Below, one piece after another: positions 35,226 through 48,900 of a stretch of 64,000 nt of DNA. The position numbers and the translations under genes are program-made. The notes beneath the pieces are model-generated. The model saw nothing but the letters and a program-made list of their open reading frames with translations. It was not told the DNA's origin and did not search any database. Origin of the DNA: Osmia lignaria lignaria (lineage: Eukaryota > Arthropoda > Insecta > Hymenoptera > Megachilidae). Positions within the stretch are counted from its first letter, which is position 1. Every line of letters begins with the position of its first letter. The stretch is taken from positions 21,243,501 through 21,307,500 of the forward strand of contig NW_027478164.1 in the NCBI RefSeq assembly GCF_051020975.1. Reading direction: 5' to 3'.

Positions 35226-35946
35226 GCAATGGCAAAATGTTAAGAGACCTTGTTTGTAGAGAATTCAGTTTCCTACTTTTTATGTTCTATGATATTTTTT
35301 GATCAGATGCGTAGTTCTCGAGATATATCAAGATATTTAAAAGTTCCGAAGCCGCACCAACATAATAGAGATACAGAAACGCCGTGGCCCCTTTCTTTGA
35401 GATAACTCTGCACTATTGCGAGCTGCAAATGCCACTTCCAGCTTAGCTGTGCAGAGGAAGAACAACAAGAAGAAGAAATATCTCGAAATATGTCCGTCAG
35501 GCCCCTTCCCTTGAGATAAATCTGCAAATATCTCGGAAACGAAGAGAGCTATGGCAAAATGTTAAGAGACCTTTTTGGTAGAGAATTAAGTTTCCTACCT
35601 TTTATGTTCTATGATATTTTTTGATCAGATGCGTAGTTCTCGAGATATATCAAGATATTTAAAAGTTCCGAAGCCGCACCAACATAATAGAGATACAGAA
35701 ACACCGTGGCCCCTTTCTTTGAGATAACTCTGCACTATTGCGAGCTGCAAATGCCACTTCCAGCTTAGCTGTGCAGAAGAAGAACAACAAAAAGAAGAAA
35801 TATCTCGAAATATGTCCGTCAGGCCCCTTCCCTTGAGATAAATCTGCAAATATCTCGGAAACGAAGCGAGCTATGGCAAAATGTTAAGAGACCTTTTTTG
35901 TAGAGAATTAAATTTCCTACTTTTTACCTTCTATGATATTTTTTGA
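35226..35946. repeat. Linker monomers between 5-mer and 4-mer HORs
   Basis: Two A-type monomers and a flanking part. The 35303 monomer has AAACGCCGTGG and GCAGAGGAAG. The 35625 monomer has CAACAAAAAGAAG, which recurs at 36913. The right end has AATTAAATTTCC and TTTTTACCTTC, and TGATCGG removes the BclI site. Confidence 0.78.
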
Positions 35947-38135
35947 TCGGATGCGTAGTTCTCGAGATATATCAAGATATTTAAAAGTTCCGAAGCCGCA
36001 CCAACATAATAGAGATACAGAAACACCGTGGCCCCTTTCTTTGAGATAACTCTGCACTATTGCGAGCTGCAAATGCCACTTCCAGCTTAGCTGTGCAGAA
36101 GAAGAACAACAAGAAGAAGAAATATCTCGAAATATGTCCGTCAGGCCCCTTCCCTTGAGATAAATCTGCAAATATCTCGGAAACGAAGAGAGCTATGGCA
36201 AAATGTTAAGAGACCTTTTTTGTAGAGAATTAAGTTTCCTACTTTTCATGTTCTATGATATTTTTTCATCAGATGCGTAGTTCTCGAGATATATCAAGAT
36301 ATTTAAAAGTTCCGAAGCAGCACCAACATAATAGAGATACAGAAACACCGTGGCCCCTTTCTTTGAGATAACTCTGCACTATTGCGAGCTGTAAATGCCA
36401 CTTCCAGCTTAGCTGTGCAGAAGAAGAACAACAAGAAGAAGAAATATCTCGAAATATGTCCGTCAGGCCCCTCCCCTTGAGATAAATATGCAAATATCTC
36501 GGAAACGAAGCGAGCTATGGCAAAATGTTAAGAGACCTTTTTTGTAGGGAATTAAGTTTCCTACTTTTTATGTTCTATGATATTTTTTGATCAGATGCGT
36601 AGTTCTCGAGATATATCAAGATATTTAAAAGTTCCGAAGCCGCACCAACATAATAGAGATACAGAAACACCGTGGCCCCTTTCTTTGAGATAACTCTGCA
36701 CTATTGCGAGCTGTAAATGCCACTTCCAGCTTAGCTGTGCAGAAGAAGAACAACAAGAAGAAGAAATATCTCGAAATATGTCCGTCAGGCCCCTCCCCTT
36801 GAGATAAATATGCAAATATCTCGGAAACGAAGCGAGCTATGGCAAAATGTGAAGAGACCTTTTTTGTAGAGAATTATGTTTCCTACAATTTATGTTCTAT
36901 GATATTTTTTGATCAGAAGCGTAGTTTTCGAGATATATCGAGATACTTAAAAGTTCCGAAGCCGCACCAACATAATAGAGATACAGAAACACCGTGGCCC
37001 CTTTCTTTGAGATAACTCTGCACTATTGCGAGCTGCAAATGCCACTTCCAGCTTAGCTGTGCAGAAGAAGAACAACAAAAAGAAGAAATATCTCGAAATA
37101 TGTCCGTCAGGCCCCTTCGCTTGAGATAAATCTGCAAATATCTCGGAAACAAAGCGAGCTACGGCAAAATGTTAAGAGACCTTTTTTGTAGAAAATTAGG
37201 ATTCCTACTTTTTATGTTCTATGATATTTTTTGATCAGATGCGTAGTTCTCGAGATATATCAAGATATTTAAAAGTTCCGAAGCCGCACCAACATAATAG
37301 AGATACAGAAACACCGTGGCCCCTTTCTTTGAGATAACTCTGCACTATTGCGAGCTGCAAATGCCACTTCCAGCTTAGCTGTGCAGAAGAAGAACAACAA
37401 GAAGAAGAAATATCTCGAAATATGTCCGTCAGGCCCCTTCCCTTGAGATAAATCTGCAAATATCTCGGAAACGAAGAGAGCTATGGCAAAATGTTAAGAG
37501 ACCTTTTTTGTAGAGAATTAAGTTTCCTACTTTTCATGTTCTATGATATTTTTTCATCAGATGCGTAGTTCTCGAGATATATCAAGATATTTAAAAGTTC
37601 CGAAGCAGCACCAACATAATAGAGATACAGAAACACCGTGGCCCCTTTCTTTGAGATAACTCTGCACTATTGCGAGCTGTAAATGCCACTTCCAGCTTAG
37701 CTGTGCAGAAGAAGAACAACAAGAAGAAGAAATATCTCGAAATATGTCCGTCAGGCCCCTCCCCTTGAGATAAATATGCAAATATCTCGGAAACGAAGCG
37801 AGCTATGGCAAAATGTTAAGAGATCTTTTTTGTAGGGAATTAAGTTTCCTACTTTTTATGTTCTATGATATTTTTTGATCAGATGCGTAGTTCTCGAGAT
37901 ATATCAAGATATTTAAAAGTTCCGAAGCCGCACCAACATAATAGAGATACAGAAACACCGTGGCCCCTTTCTTTGAGATAACTCTGCACTATTGCGAGCT
38001 GTAAATGCCACTTCCAGCTTAGCTGTGCAGAAGAAGAACAACAAGAAGAAGAAATATCTCGAAATATGTCCGTCAGGCCCCTCCCCTTGAGATAAATATG
38101 CAAATATCTCGGAAACGAAGCGAGCTATGGCAAAA
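35947..38135. repeat. 4-monomer duplication (1,288-bp period)
   Basis: Monomers 35947, 36269 and 36591 recur at 37235, 37557 and 37879. Shared variants are ACGAAGAGAGC and TTTTTTCATCAG, then GAAGCAGCACC with CCCCTCCCCTTGAG and ATAAATATGC, then GTAGGGAATTAAG. The fourth position (36913) is a B-type monomer sharing CAACAAAAAGAAG with 35625. Copies part near 36847, where copy 1 has AATGTGAAGAG and copy 2 AATGTTAAGCG. The TTTTTTCATCAG and GAAGCAGCACC variants are also in the adjacent 5-mer HOR, so the two HORs share a source monomer. Confidence 0.85.
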
Positions 38136-41097
38136 TGTTAAGCGACCTTTTTTGTAGAGAATTAAGTTTCCTACTTTCTATGTTCTATGATATTTTTTGA
38201 TCAGATGCGTAGTTCTCGAGATATATCAAGATATTTAAAAGTTCCGAAGCCGCACCAACATAATAGAGATACAGAAACACCGTGGCCCCTTTCTTTGAGA
38301 TAACTCTACACTATTGCGCGCTGCAAATGCCACTTCCAGCTTAGCTGTGCAGAAGAAGAACAACAAGAAGAAGAAATATCTCGAAATATGTCCGTCAGGC
38401 CCCTTCCCTTGAGATAATTCTGCAAATATCTCGGAAACGAAGCGAGCTACGGCAAAATGTTAAGAGACCTTTTTTGTAGAAAATTAGGATTCCTACTTTT
38501 TATGTTCTATGATATTTTTTGAACAGATGCGTAGTTCTCGAGATATATCAAGATATTTAAAAGTTCCGAAGCCGCACCAATATAATAGAGATACAGAAAC
38601 ACCGTGGCCCCTTTCTTTGAGATAACTCTGCACTATTGCGCGCTGCAAATGCCACTTCCAGCTTAGCTGTGCAGAAGAAGAACAACAAGAAGAAGAAATA
38701 TCTGGAAATATGTCCGTCAGGCCCCTTCCATTGAGATAAATCTGCAAATATCTCGGAAACGAAGCGAGCTATGGCAAAATGTTAAGAGACCTTTTTTGTA
38801 GAGAATTAAGTTTCCTACTTTTTATGTTCTATGATATTTTCTGATCAGATGCGTAGTTCTCGAGATATATCAAGATATTTAAAAGTTCCGAAGCCGCACC
38901 AACATAATAGAGATACAGAAACACCGTGGCCCCTTTCTTTGAGATAACTCTGCACTATTGCGAGCTGCAAATGCCACTTCCAGCTTAGCTGTGCAGAGGA
39001 AGAACAACAAGAAGAAGAAATATCTCGAAATATGTCCGTCAGGCCAGTTCCTTTGAGCTGAATCTGCAAATATCTCGGAAACGAAACGAGCTATGGCAAA
39101 ATGTTGAGAGACGTTTTTTGTAGAGAATTATGTTTCCTACAATTTATGTTCTATGATATTTTTTGATCAGAAGCGTAGTTTTCGAGATATATCGAGATAT
39201 TTAAAAGTTCCGAAGACGCACCAACATAATAGAGATACAGAAACACCGTGGCCCCTTTCTTTGAGATAACTCTGCACTAGTGCGAGCCGCAAATGCCACT
39301 TCCAGCTTAGCTGTGCAGAAGAAGAACAACAAGAAGAAGAAATATCTCGAAATATGTCCGTCAGGCCCCTTCCCTTGAGATATATCTGCAAATATCTCGG
39401 AAACGAAGAGAGCTATGGCAAAATGTTAAGAGACCTTTTTTGTAGAGAATTAAGTTTCCTACTTTTCATGTTCTATGATATTTTTTGATCGGATGCGTAG
39501 TTCTCGAGATATATCAAGATATTAGAAGTTCCGAAGCCGCACCAACATAATAGAGATACAGAAACACCGTGGCCCCTTTCTTTGAGATAACTCTGCACTA
39601 TTGCGAGCTGTAAATGCCACTTCCAGCTTAGCTGTGCAGAAGAAGAACAACAAGAAGAAGAAATATCTCGAAATATGCCCGTCAGGCCCCTTCCCTTGAG
39701 ATATATCTGCATATATCTCGGAAACGAAGCGAGCTATGGCAAAATGTTAAGAGACCTTTTTTGTAGAGAATTATGTTTACTACAATTTATGTTCTATGAT
39801 ATTTTTTGATCAGAAGCGTAGTTTTCGAGATATATCGAGATATTTAAAAGTTCCGAAGCCGCACCAACATAATAGAGATACAGAAACACCGTGGCCCCTT
39901 TCTTTGAGATATCTCTGCACTAGTGCGAGCCGCAAATGCCACTTCCAGCTTAGCTGTGCAGAAGAAGAACAACAAGAAGAAGAAATATCTCGAAATATGT
40001 CCGTCAGGCCCCTTCCCTTGAGATAAATATGCAAATATCTCGGAAACGAAGCGAGCTATGGCAAAATGTTAAGCGACCTTTTTTGTAGAGAATTAAGTTT
40101 CCTACTTTTTATGTTCTATGATATTTTTTGATCAGATGTGTAGTTCTCGAGATATATCAAGATATTTAAAAGTTCCGAAGCCGCACCAACATAATAGAGA
40201 TACAGAAACACCGTGGCCCCTTTCTTTGAGATAACTCTGCACTATTGCGAGCTGCAAATGCCACTTCCAGCTTAGCTGTGCAGAAGAAGAACAACAAGAA
40301 GAAGAAGTATCTCGAAATATGTCCGTCAGGCCCCTTCCCTTGAGATATATCTGCAAATATCTCGGAAACGAAGAGAGCTACGGCAAAATGTTAAGAGACC
40401 TTTTTTGTAGAGAATTAAGTTTCCTACTTTTCATGTTCTATGATATTTTTTGATCAGATGCGTAGTTCTCGAGATATATCAAGATATTTAAAAGTTCCGA
40501 AGCCGCACCAACATAATAGAGATACAGAAACACCGTGGCCCCTTTCTTTGAGATAACTCTGCACTATTGCGAGCTGTAAATGCCACTTCCAGCTTAGCTG
40601 TGCAGAAGAAGAACAACAAGCAGAAGAAATATCTCGAAATATGTCCGTCAGGCCCCTTCCCTTGAGATAAATCTGCAAATATCTCGGAAACCAAGCGAGC
40701 TATGGCAAAATGTTTAGAGACCTTATTTGTAGAGAATTAAGTTTCCTACTTTTTATGTTCTATGATATTTTCTGATCAGATGCGTAGTTCTCGAGATATA
40801 TCAAGATATTTAAAAGTTCCGAAGCCGCACCAACATAATAGAGATACAGAAACACCGTGGCCCCTTTCTTTGAGATAACTCTGCACTACTGCGAGCTGCA
40901 AATGCCACTTCCAGCTTAGCTGTGCAGAAGAAGAACAACAAGAAGAAGAAATATCTCGAAATATGTCCGTCAGGCCCCTTCCCTTGAGATAAATCTGCAA
41001 ATATCTCGGAAACGAAGCGAGCTATGGCAAAATGTTAAGAGACCATTTTTGTAGAGAATTAAGTTTCCTACTTTTTATGTTCTATGATATTATTTGA
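38136..41097. repeat. Mixed monomers, 38.1-41.1 kb
   Basis: Roughly nine monomers. The 38201 and 38523 monomers share GCGCGCTGC; 38523 also has TTGAACAGATGCG, as in the 7934 monomer. The 38845 monomer carries GCAGAGGAAG with GGCCAGTTCCTTTGAGC. A nonsense change at 38308 breaks the minus-strand frame in 38201. No repeated multi-monomer order is clear. Confidence 0.8.
39489..39809. repeat. 321-bp monomer with a 1-base deletion near 39523
   Basis: GATATTTAAAAGTTCC reads GATATTAGAAGTTCC here, one base shorter and with a substitution. It is the second net length change in the array. It frameshifts the minus-strand frame near its 3' end. Confidence 0.92.
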
Positions 41098-44000
41098 TCA
41101 GATGCGTAGTTCTCGAGATATATCCTGATATTTAAAAGTTCCGAAGCGGCACCAACATAATAGAGATACAGAAACACCGTGGCCCCTTTCTTTGAGACAA
41201 CTCTGCACTATTGCGAGCTGCAAATGCCACTTCCAGCTTAGCTGTGCAGAAGAAGAACAACAAGAAGAAGAAATATCTCGAAATATGTCCGTCAGGCCCC
41301 TTCCCTTGAGATAAATCTGCAAATATCTCGGAAACGAAGCGAGCTATGGCAAAATGTTAAGAGACCTTTTTTGTAGAGAATTATGTTTCCTACAATTTAC
41401 GTTCTCTGATATTTTTTGATCAGAAGCGTAGTTTTCGAGATATATCGAGATATTTAAAAGTTCCGAAGCCGCACCAACATAATAGAGATACAGAAATACC
41501 GTGGCCCCTTTCTTTGAGATAACTCTGCACTATTGCGACCTGCAAATGCCACTTCCAGCTTAGCTGTGCAGAAGAGGAACAACAAGAAGAAGAAATATCT
41601 CGGAATATGTCCGTCAGGCCCCTTCCCTTGAGCTAAATCTGCAAATATCTCGGAAACGATGCCAGCTATGGGAAAATGTTAAGAGACCTTTTTTGTAGAG
41701 AATTAAGTTTCCTACTTTTTATGTTCTATGATATTTTTTGATCAGATGCGTAGTTCTCGAGATATATCAAGATATTTAAAAGCTCCGAAGCTGCACCAAC
41801 ATAATAGAGGTACAGAAACACCGTGGCCCCTTTCTTTGAGATAACTCTGCACTATTGCGAGCTGCAAATGCCACTTCCAGCTTAGCTGTGCAGAAGAAGA
41901 ACAACAAGAATAAGAAATATTTCGAAATATGTCCGTCAGGCCCCTTCCCTTGAGATAAATCTGCAAATATCTCGGAAACGAAGCGAGCTATGGCAAAATG
42001 TTAAGAGACCATTTTTGTAGAGAATTAAGTTTCCTACTTTTTATGTTCTATGATATTTTTTGATCAGATGCGTAGTTCTCGAGATATATCCTGATATTTA
42101 AAAGTTCCGAAGCGGCACCAACATAATAGAGATACAGAAACACCGTGGCCCCTTTCTTTGAGGTAACTCTGCACTATTGCGAGCTGCAAATGCCACTTCC
42201 AGCTTAGCTGTGCAGAAGAAGAACAACAAGAAGAAGGAATATCTCGAAATATGTCCGTCAGGCCCCTTCCCTTGAGATAAATCTGCAAATATCTCGGAAA
42301 CCAAGCGAGCTATGGCAAAATGTTTAGAGACCTTATTTGTAGAGAATTAAGTTTCCTACTTTTTATGTTCTACGATATTTTTTGATCAGATGCGTAGTTC
42401 TCGAGATATATCAAGATATTTAAAAGTTCCGAAGCCGCACCAACATAATAGAGATACAGAAACACCGTGGCCCCTTTCTTTGAGATAACTCTGCACTATT
42501 GCGACCTGCAAATGCCACTTCCAGCTTAGCTGTGCAGAAGAGGAACAACAAGAAGAAGAAATATCTCGGAATATGTCCGTCAGGCCCCTTCCCTTGAGCT
42601 AAATCTGCAAATATCTCGGAAACGATGCCAGCTATGGGAAAATGTTAAGAGACCTTTTTTGTAGAAAATTAAGTTTCCTACTTTTTATATTCTATGATAT
42701 TTTTTGATCAGATGCGTAGTTCTCGAGATATATCAAGATATTTAAAAGCTCCGAAGCTGCACCAACATAATAGAGGTACAGAAACACCGTGGCCCCTTTC
42801 TTTGAGATAACTCTGCACTATTGCGAGCTGCAAATGCCACTTCCAGCTTAGCTGTGCAGAAGAAGAACAACAAGAATAAGAAATATTCCGAAATATGTCC
42901 GTCAGGCCCCTTCCCTTGAGATAAATCTGCAAATATCTCGGAAACGAAGCGAGCTATGGCAAAATGTTAAGAGACCATTTTTGTAGAGAATTAAGTTTCC
43001 TACTTTTTATGTTCTATGATATTTTTTGATCAGATGCGTAGTTCTCGAGATATATCCTGATATTTAAAAGTTCCGAAGCGGCACCAACATAATAGAGATA
43101 CAGAAACACCGTGGCCCCTTTCTTTGAGGTAACTCTGCACTATTGCGAGCTGCAAATGCCACTTCCAGCTTAGCTGTGCAGAAGAAGAACAACAAGAAGA
43201 AGGAATATCTCGAAATATGTCCGTCAGGCCCCTTCCCTTGAGATAAATCTGCAAATATCTCGGAAACCAAGCGAGCTATGGCAAAATGTTTAGAGACCTT
43301 ATTTGTAGAGAATTAAGTTTCCTACTTTTTATGTTCTACGATATTTTTTGATCAGATGCGTAGTTCTCGAGATATATCAAGATATTTAAAAGTTCCGAAG
43401 CCGCACCAACATAATAGAGATACAGAAACACCGTGGCCCCTTTCTTTGAGATAACTCTGCACTATTGCGAGCTGCAAATGCCACTTCCAGCTTAGCTGTG
43501 CAGAAGAAGAACAACAAGAAGAAGAAATATCTCGAAATATGTCCGTCAGGCCCCTTCCCTTGAGATAAATCTGCAAATATCTCGGAAACGAAGCGAGCTA
43601 TGGCAAAATGTTAAGAGACCTTTTTTGTAGAGAATTATGTTTCCTACAATTTACGTTCTCTGATATTTTTTGATCAGAAGCGTAGTTTTCGAGATATATC
43701 GAGATATTTAAAAGTTCCGAAGCCGCACCAACATAATAGAGATACAGAAATACCGTGGCCCCTTTCTTTGAGATAACTCTGCACTATTGCGACCTGCAAA
43801 TGCCACTTCCAGCTTAGCTGTGCAGAAGAGGAACAACAAGAAGAAGAAATATCTCGGAATATGTCCGTCAGGCCCCTTCCCTTGAGCTAAATCTGCAAAT
43901 ATCTCGGAAACGATGCCAGCTATGGGAAAATGTTAAGAGACCTTTTTTGTAGAGAATTAAGTTTCCTACTTTTTATGTTCTATGATATTTTTTGATCAGA

Positions 44001-45927
44001 TGCGTAGTTCTCGAGATATATCAAGATATTTAAAAGCTCCGAAGCTGCACCAACATAATAGAGGTACAGAAACACCGTGGCCCCTTTCTTTGAGATAACT
44101 CTGCACTATTGCGAGCTGCAAATGCCACTTCCAGCTTAGCTGTGCAGAAGAAGAACAACAAGAATAAGAAATATTTCGAAATATGTCCGTCAGGCCCCTT
44201 CCCTTGAGATAAATCTGCAAATATCTCGGAAACGAAGCGAGCTATGGCAAAATGTTAAGAGACCATTTTTGTAGAGAATTAAGTTTCCTACTTTTTATGT
44301 TCTATGATATTTTTTGATCAGATGCGTAGTTCTCGAGATATATCCTGATATTTAAAAGTTCCGAAGCGGCACCAACATAATAGAGATACAGAAACACCGT
44401 GGCCCCTTTCTCTGAGGTAACTCTGCACTATTGCGAGCGGCAAATGCCACTTCCAGCTTAGCTGTGCAGAAGAAGAACAACAAGAATAAGAAATATTTCG
44501 AAATATGTCCGTCAGGCCCCTTCCCTTGAGATAAATCTGCAAATATCTCGGAAACGAAGCGAGCTATGGCAAAATGTTAAGAGACCATTTTTGTAGAGAA
44601 TTAAGTTTCCTACTTTTTATGTTCTATGATATTTTTTGATCAGATGCGTAGTTCTCGAGATATATCCTGATATTTAAAAGTTCCGAAGCGGCACCAACAT
44701 AATAGAGATACAGAAACACCGTGGCCCCTTTCTCTGAGGTAACTCTGCACTATTGCGAGCGGCAAATGCCACTTCCAGCTTAGCTGTGCAGAAGAAGAAC
44801 AACAAGAAGAAGGAATATCTCGAAATATGTCCGTCAGGCCCCTTCCCTTGAGATAAATCTGCAAATATCTCGGAAACCAAGCGAGCTATGGCAAAATGTT
44901 TAGAGACCTTATTTGTAGAGAATTAAGTTTCCTACTTTTTGTGTTCTACGATATTTTTTGATCAGATGCGTAGTTCTCGAGACATATCAAGATATTTAAA
45001 AGTTCCGAAGCCGCACCAACATAATAGAGATACAGAAACACCGTGGCCCCTTTCTTTGAGATAACTCTGCACTATTGCGAGCTGCAAATGCCACTTCCAG
45101 CTTAGCTGTGCAGAAGAAGAACAACAAGAAGAAGAAATATCTCGAAATATGTCTGTCAGGCCCCTTCCCTTGAGATAAATCTGCAAATATCTCGGAAACG
45201 AAGCGAGCTATGGCAAAATGTTAAGAGACCTTTTTTGTAGAGAATTATGTTTCCTACAATTTACGTTCTCTGATATTTTTTGATCAGAAGCGTAGTTTTC
45301 GAGATATATCGAGATATTTAAAAGTTCCGAAGCCGCACCAACATAATAGAGATACAGAAACACCGTGGCCCCTTTCTTTGAGATAACTCTGCACTATTGC
45401 GACCTGCAAATGCCACTTCCAGCTTAGCTGTGCAGAAGAGGAACAACAAGAAGAAGAAATATCTCGGAATATGTCCGTCAGGCCCCTTCCCTTGAGCTAA
45501 ATCTGCAAATATCTCGGAAACGATGCCAGCTATGGGAAAATGTTAAGAGACCTTTTTTGTAGAGAATTAAGTTTCCTACTTTTTATGTTCTATGATATTT
45601 TTTGATCAGATGCGTAGTTCTCGAGATATATCAAGATATTTAAAAGCTCCGAAGCTGCACCAACATAATAGAGGTACAGAAACACCGTGGCCCCTTTCTT
45701 TGAGATAACTCTGCACTATAGCGAGCTGCAAATGCCACTTCCAGCTTAGCTGTGCAGAAGAAGAACAACAAGAATAAGAAATATTTCGAAATATGTCCGT
45801 CAGGCCCCTTCCCTTGAGATAAATCTGCAAATATCTCGGAAACGAAGCGAGCTACGGCAAAATGTTAAGAGACCTTTTTTGTAGAAAATTAGGTTTCCTA
45901 CTTTTTATGTTCTATGATATTTTTTGA
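41098..45927. repeat. P-S-Q-R 4-monomer HOR, full and deleted copies
   Basis: The class order is P-S-Q-R. P has ATATCCTGATATTT, GCGGCACC, GAAGGAATATC and GGAAACCAAGC. S is plain A-type, ending TTTACGTTCTCTGAT. Q is B-type with GCGACCTGC, CTCGGAATATG, GAGCTAAATC and GATGCCAGCTATGGG. R has AAAGCTCCGAAGCTGC, GAGGTACAG and AAGAATAAGAAATATT. Full copies are at 43030-44317 and 44640-45927. Shortened copies are 41098 (P/S chimera), Q, R; then 42064 (P), 42386 (S/Q chimera), R; then a lone P/R chimera at 44318. Each loss has a chimeric monomer of the two classes flanking the gap. Confidence 0.9.
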
Positions 45928-48900
45928 TCAGATGCGTAGTTCTCGAGATATATCAAGATATTTAAAACTTCCGAAGCCGCACCAACATAATAGAGATACA
46001 GAAACACCGTGGCCCCTTTCTTTGCGATAACTCTGCACTATTGCGAGCTGCAAATGCCACTTCCAGCTTAGCTGTGCAGAAGAAGAACAACAAGAAGAAG
46101 AAATATCTCGAAATATGTCCGTCAGGCCCCTTCCCTTGAGATAGATCTGCAAATATCTCGGAAACGATGCCAGTTATGGGAGAATGTTAAGAGACCTTTT
46201 TTGTATAGAATTAAGTTTCCTACTTTTTATGTTCAATGATATTTTTTGATCAGATGCGTAGTTCTCGAGATATATCAAGATATTTAAAAGTTCCGAAGCC
46301 GCACCAACATAATAGAGATACAGAAACACCGTGGCCCGTTTCTTTGAGATAACTCTGCACTATTGCGCGCTGCAAATGCCACTTCCAGCTTAGCTGTGCA
46401 GAAGAAGAACAACAAGAAGAAGAAATATCTCGAAATATGTCCGTCAGGCCCCTTCCCTTGAGATAAATCTGCAAATATCTCGGAAACGAAGCGAGCTAAG
46501 GCAAAATGTTAAGAGACCTTTTTTGTAGAAAATTAGGTTTCCTACTTTTTATGTTCTATGATATTTTTTAATCAGATGCGTAGTTCTCGAGATATATAAA
46601 GATATTTTAAAGTTCCGAAGCCGCACCAACATAATAGAGATACAGAAACACCGTGGCCCCTTTCTTCGAGATAACTCTGCACTATTGCGAGCTGCAAATG
46701 CCACTTCCAGCTTAGCTGTGCAGAAGAAGAACAACAAGAAGAAGAAATATCTCGAAAAATGTCCGTCAGGCCCCTTCCCTTGAGATAAATCTGCAAATAT
46801 CTCGGAAACGAAGCGAGCTATGGCAAAATGTTAAGCGACCTTATTTATAGAGAATTAAGTTTCCTACTTTTTATGTTCTATGATATTTTTTGATCAGATG
46901 CGTAGTTCTCGAGATATATCAAGATATTTAAAAGTTCCGAAGCCGCACCAACATAATAGAGATACAGAAACACCGTGGCCCCTTTCTTTGAGATAACTCT
47001 GCACTATTGCGAGCTGCAAATGCCACTTCCAGCTTAGCTGTGCAGAGGAAGAACAACAAGAAGAAGAAATATCTCGAAATATGTCCGTCAGGCCAGTTCC
47101 TTTGAGTTGAATCTGCAAATATCTCGGAAACGAAGCGAGCTATGGCAAAATGTTAAGAGACCTTTTTTGTAGAGAATTAAGTTTCCTACTTTTTCTGTTC
47201 TATGATATTTTTTGATCAGATGCGTAGTTCTCGAGATATATCAAGATATTTAAAAGCTCCGAAGCTGCACCAACATAATAGAGGTACAGAAACACCGTGG
47301 CCCCTTTCTTTGAGATAACTCTGCACTATTGCGAGCTGCAAATGCCACTTCCAGCTTAGCTGTGCAGAAGAAGAACAACAAGAAGAAGAAGTATCTGGAA
47401 ATATGTCCGTCAGGCCCCTTCCCTTGAGATAAATCTGCAAATATCTCGGAAACGAAGCGAGCTACGGCAAAATGTTAAGAGACCTTTTTTGTAGAGAATT
47501 ATATTTCCCACAATTTAGGTTCTATGATATTTTTTGATCAGAAGCGTAGTTTTCGAGATATATCGAGATATATAAAAGATCCGAAGCCGCACCAACATAA
47601 TAGAGATACAGAAACACCGTGGCCCCTTTCTTTGAGATAACTCTGCGCTATTGCGAGCTGGAAATGCCACTTCCAGTTTAGCTGTGCAGAAGAAGAACAA
47701 CAAGAAGAGGAAATATCTCGAAATATGTCCGTCAGGCCCCTTCCTTCGAGATAAATCTGCAAATATCTCGGAAACGAAGCGAGCTATGGCAAAATGTTAA
47801 GAGACCTTTTTTGTAGACAATTAAGTTTCCTACTTTTTATGTTCTATGATATTTTTTGATCAGATACGTAGTTCTCGAGATATATCAAGATATTTAAAAG
47901 TTCCGAAGCCGCACCAACATAATAGAGATACAGAAACACCGTGGCCCCTTTCTTTGAGATAACTCTGCGCTATTGCGAGCTGGAAATGCCACTTCCAGCT
48001 TAGCTGTGGAGAAGAAGAACAACAAGAAGAAGAAATATCTGGAAATATGTCCGTCAGGTCCCTTCCCTTGAGATAAATCTGCAAATATCTCGGAAACGAA
48101 GCGAGCTACGGCAAAATGTTAAGAGACCTTTTTTGTAGAGAATTATATTTCCCACAATTTAGGTTCTATGATATTTTTTGATCAGAAGCGTAGTTTTCGA
48201 GATATATCGAGATATTTAAAAGATCCGAACCCGCACCAACATAATAGAGATACAGAAACACCGTGGCCCCTTTCTTTCAGATAACTCTGCACTATTGCGA
48301 GCTGGAAATGCCACTTCCTGTTTAGCTGTGCAGAAGAAGAACAACAAGAAGAAGAAATATCCCGAAATATGTCCGTCAGGCCCCTTCCCTTGAGATAAAT
48401 CTGCATATATCTCGGAAACGAAGCGAGCTATGGCAAAATGTTAAGAGACCTTTTTGGTAGAGAATGAAGTTTCCTACTTTTTATGTTCTATGATATTTTT
48501 TGATCAGATGCGTAGTTCTCGAGATATATCAAGATATTTAAAAGTTCCGAAGCCGCACCAACATAATAGAGATACAGAAACACCGTGGCCCCTTTCTTTG
48601 AGATAACTCTGCACTATTGCGAGCTGCAAATGCCACTTCCAGCTTAGCTGTGCAGAAGAAGACCAACAAGAAGAAGAAATATCTCGAAATATGTCCGTTA
48701 GGCCCCTTCCCTTGAGATAAATCTGCAAATATCTCGGAAACGAAGCGAGCTATGGCAAAATGTTAAGAGACCTTATTTGTAGAGAATTAAGTTTCCTACT
48801 TTTTATGTTCTATGATATTATTTGATCAGATGCGTAGTTCTCGAGATATATCAAGATATTTAAAAGTTCCGAAGCCGCACCAACATAATAGAGATACAGA

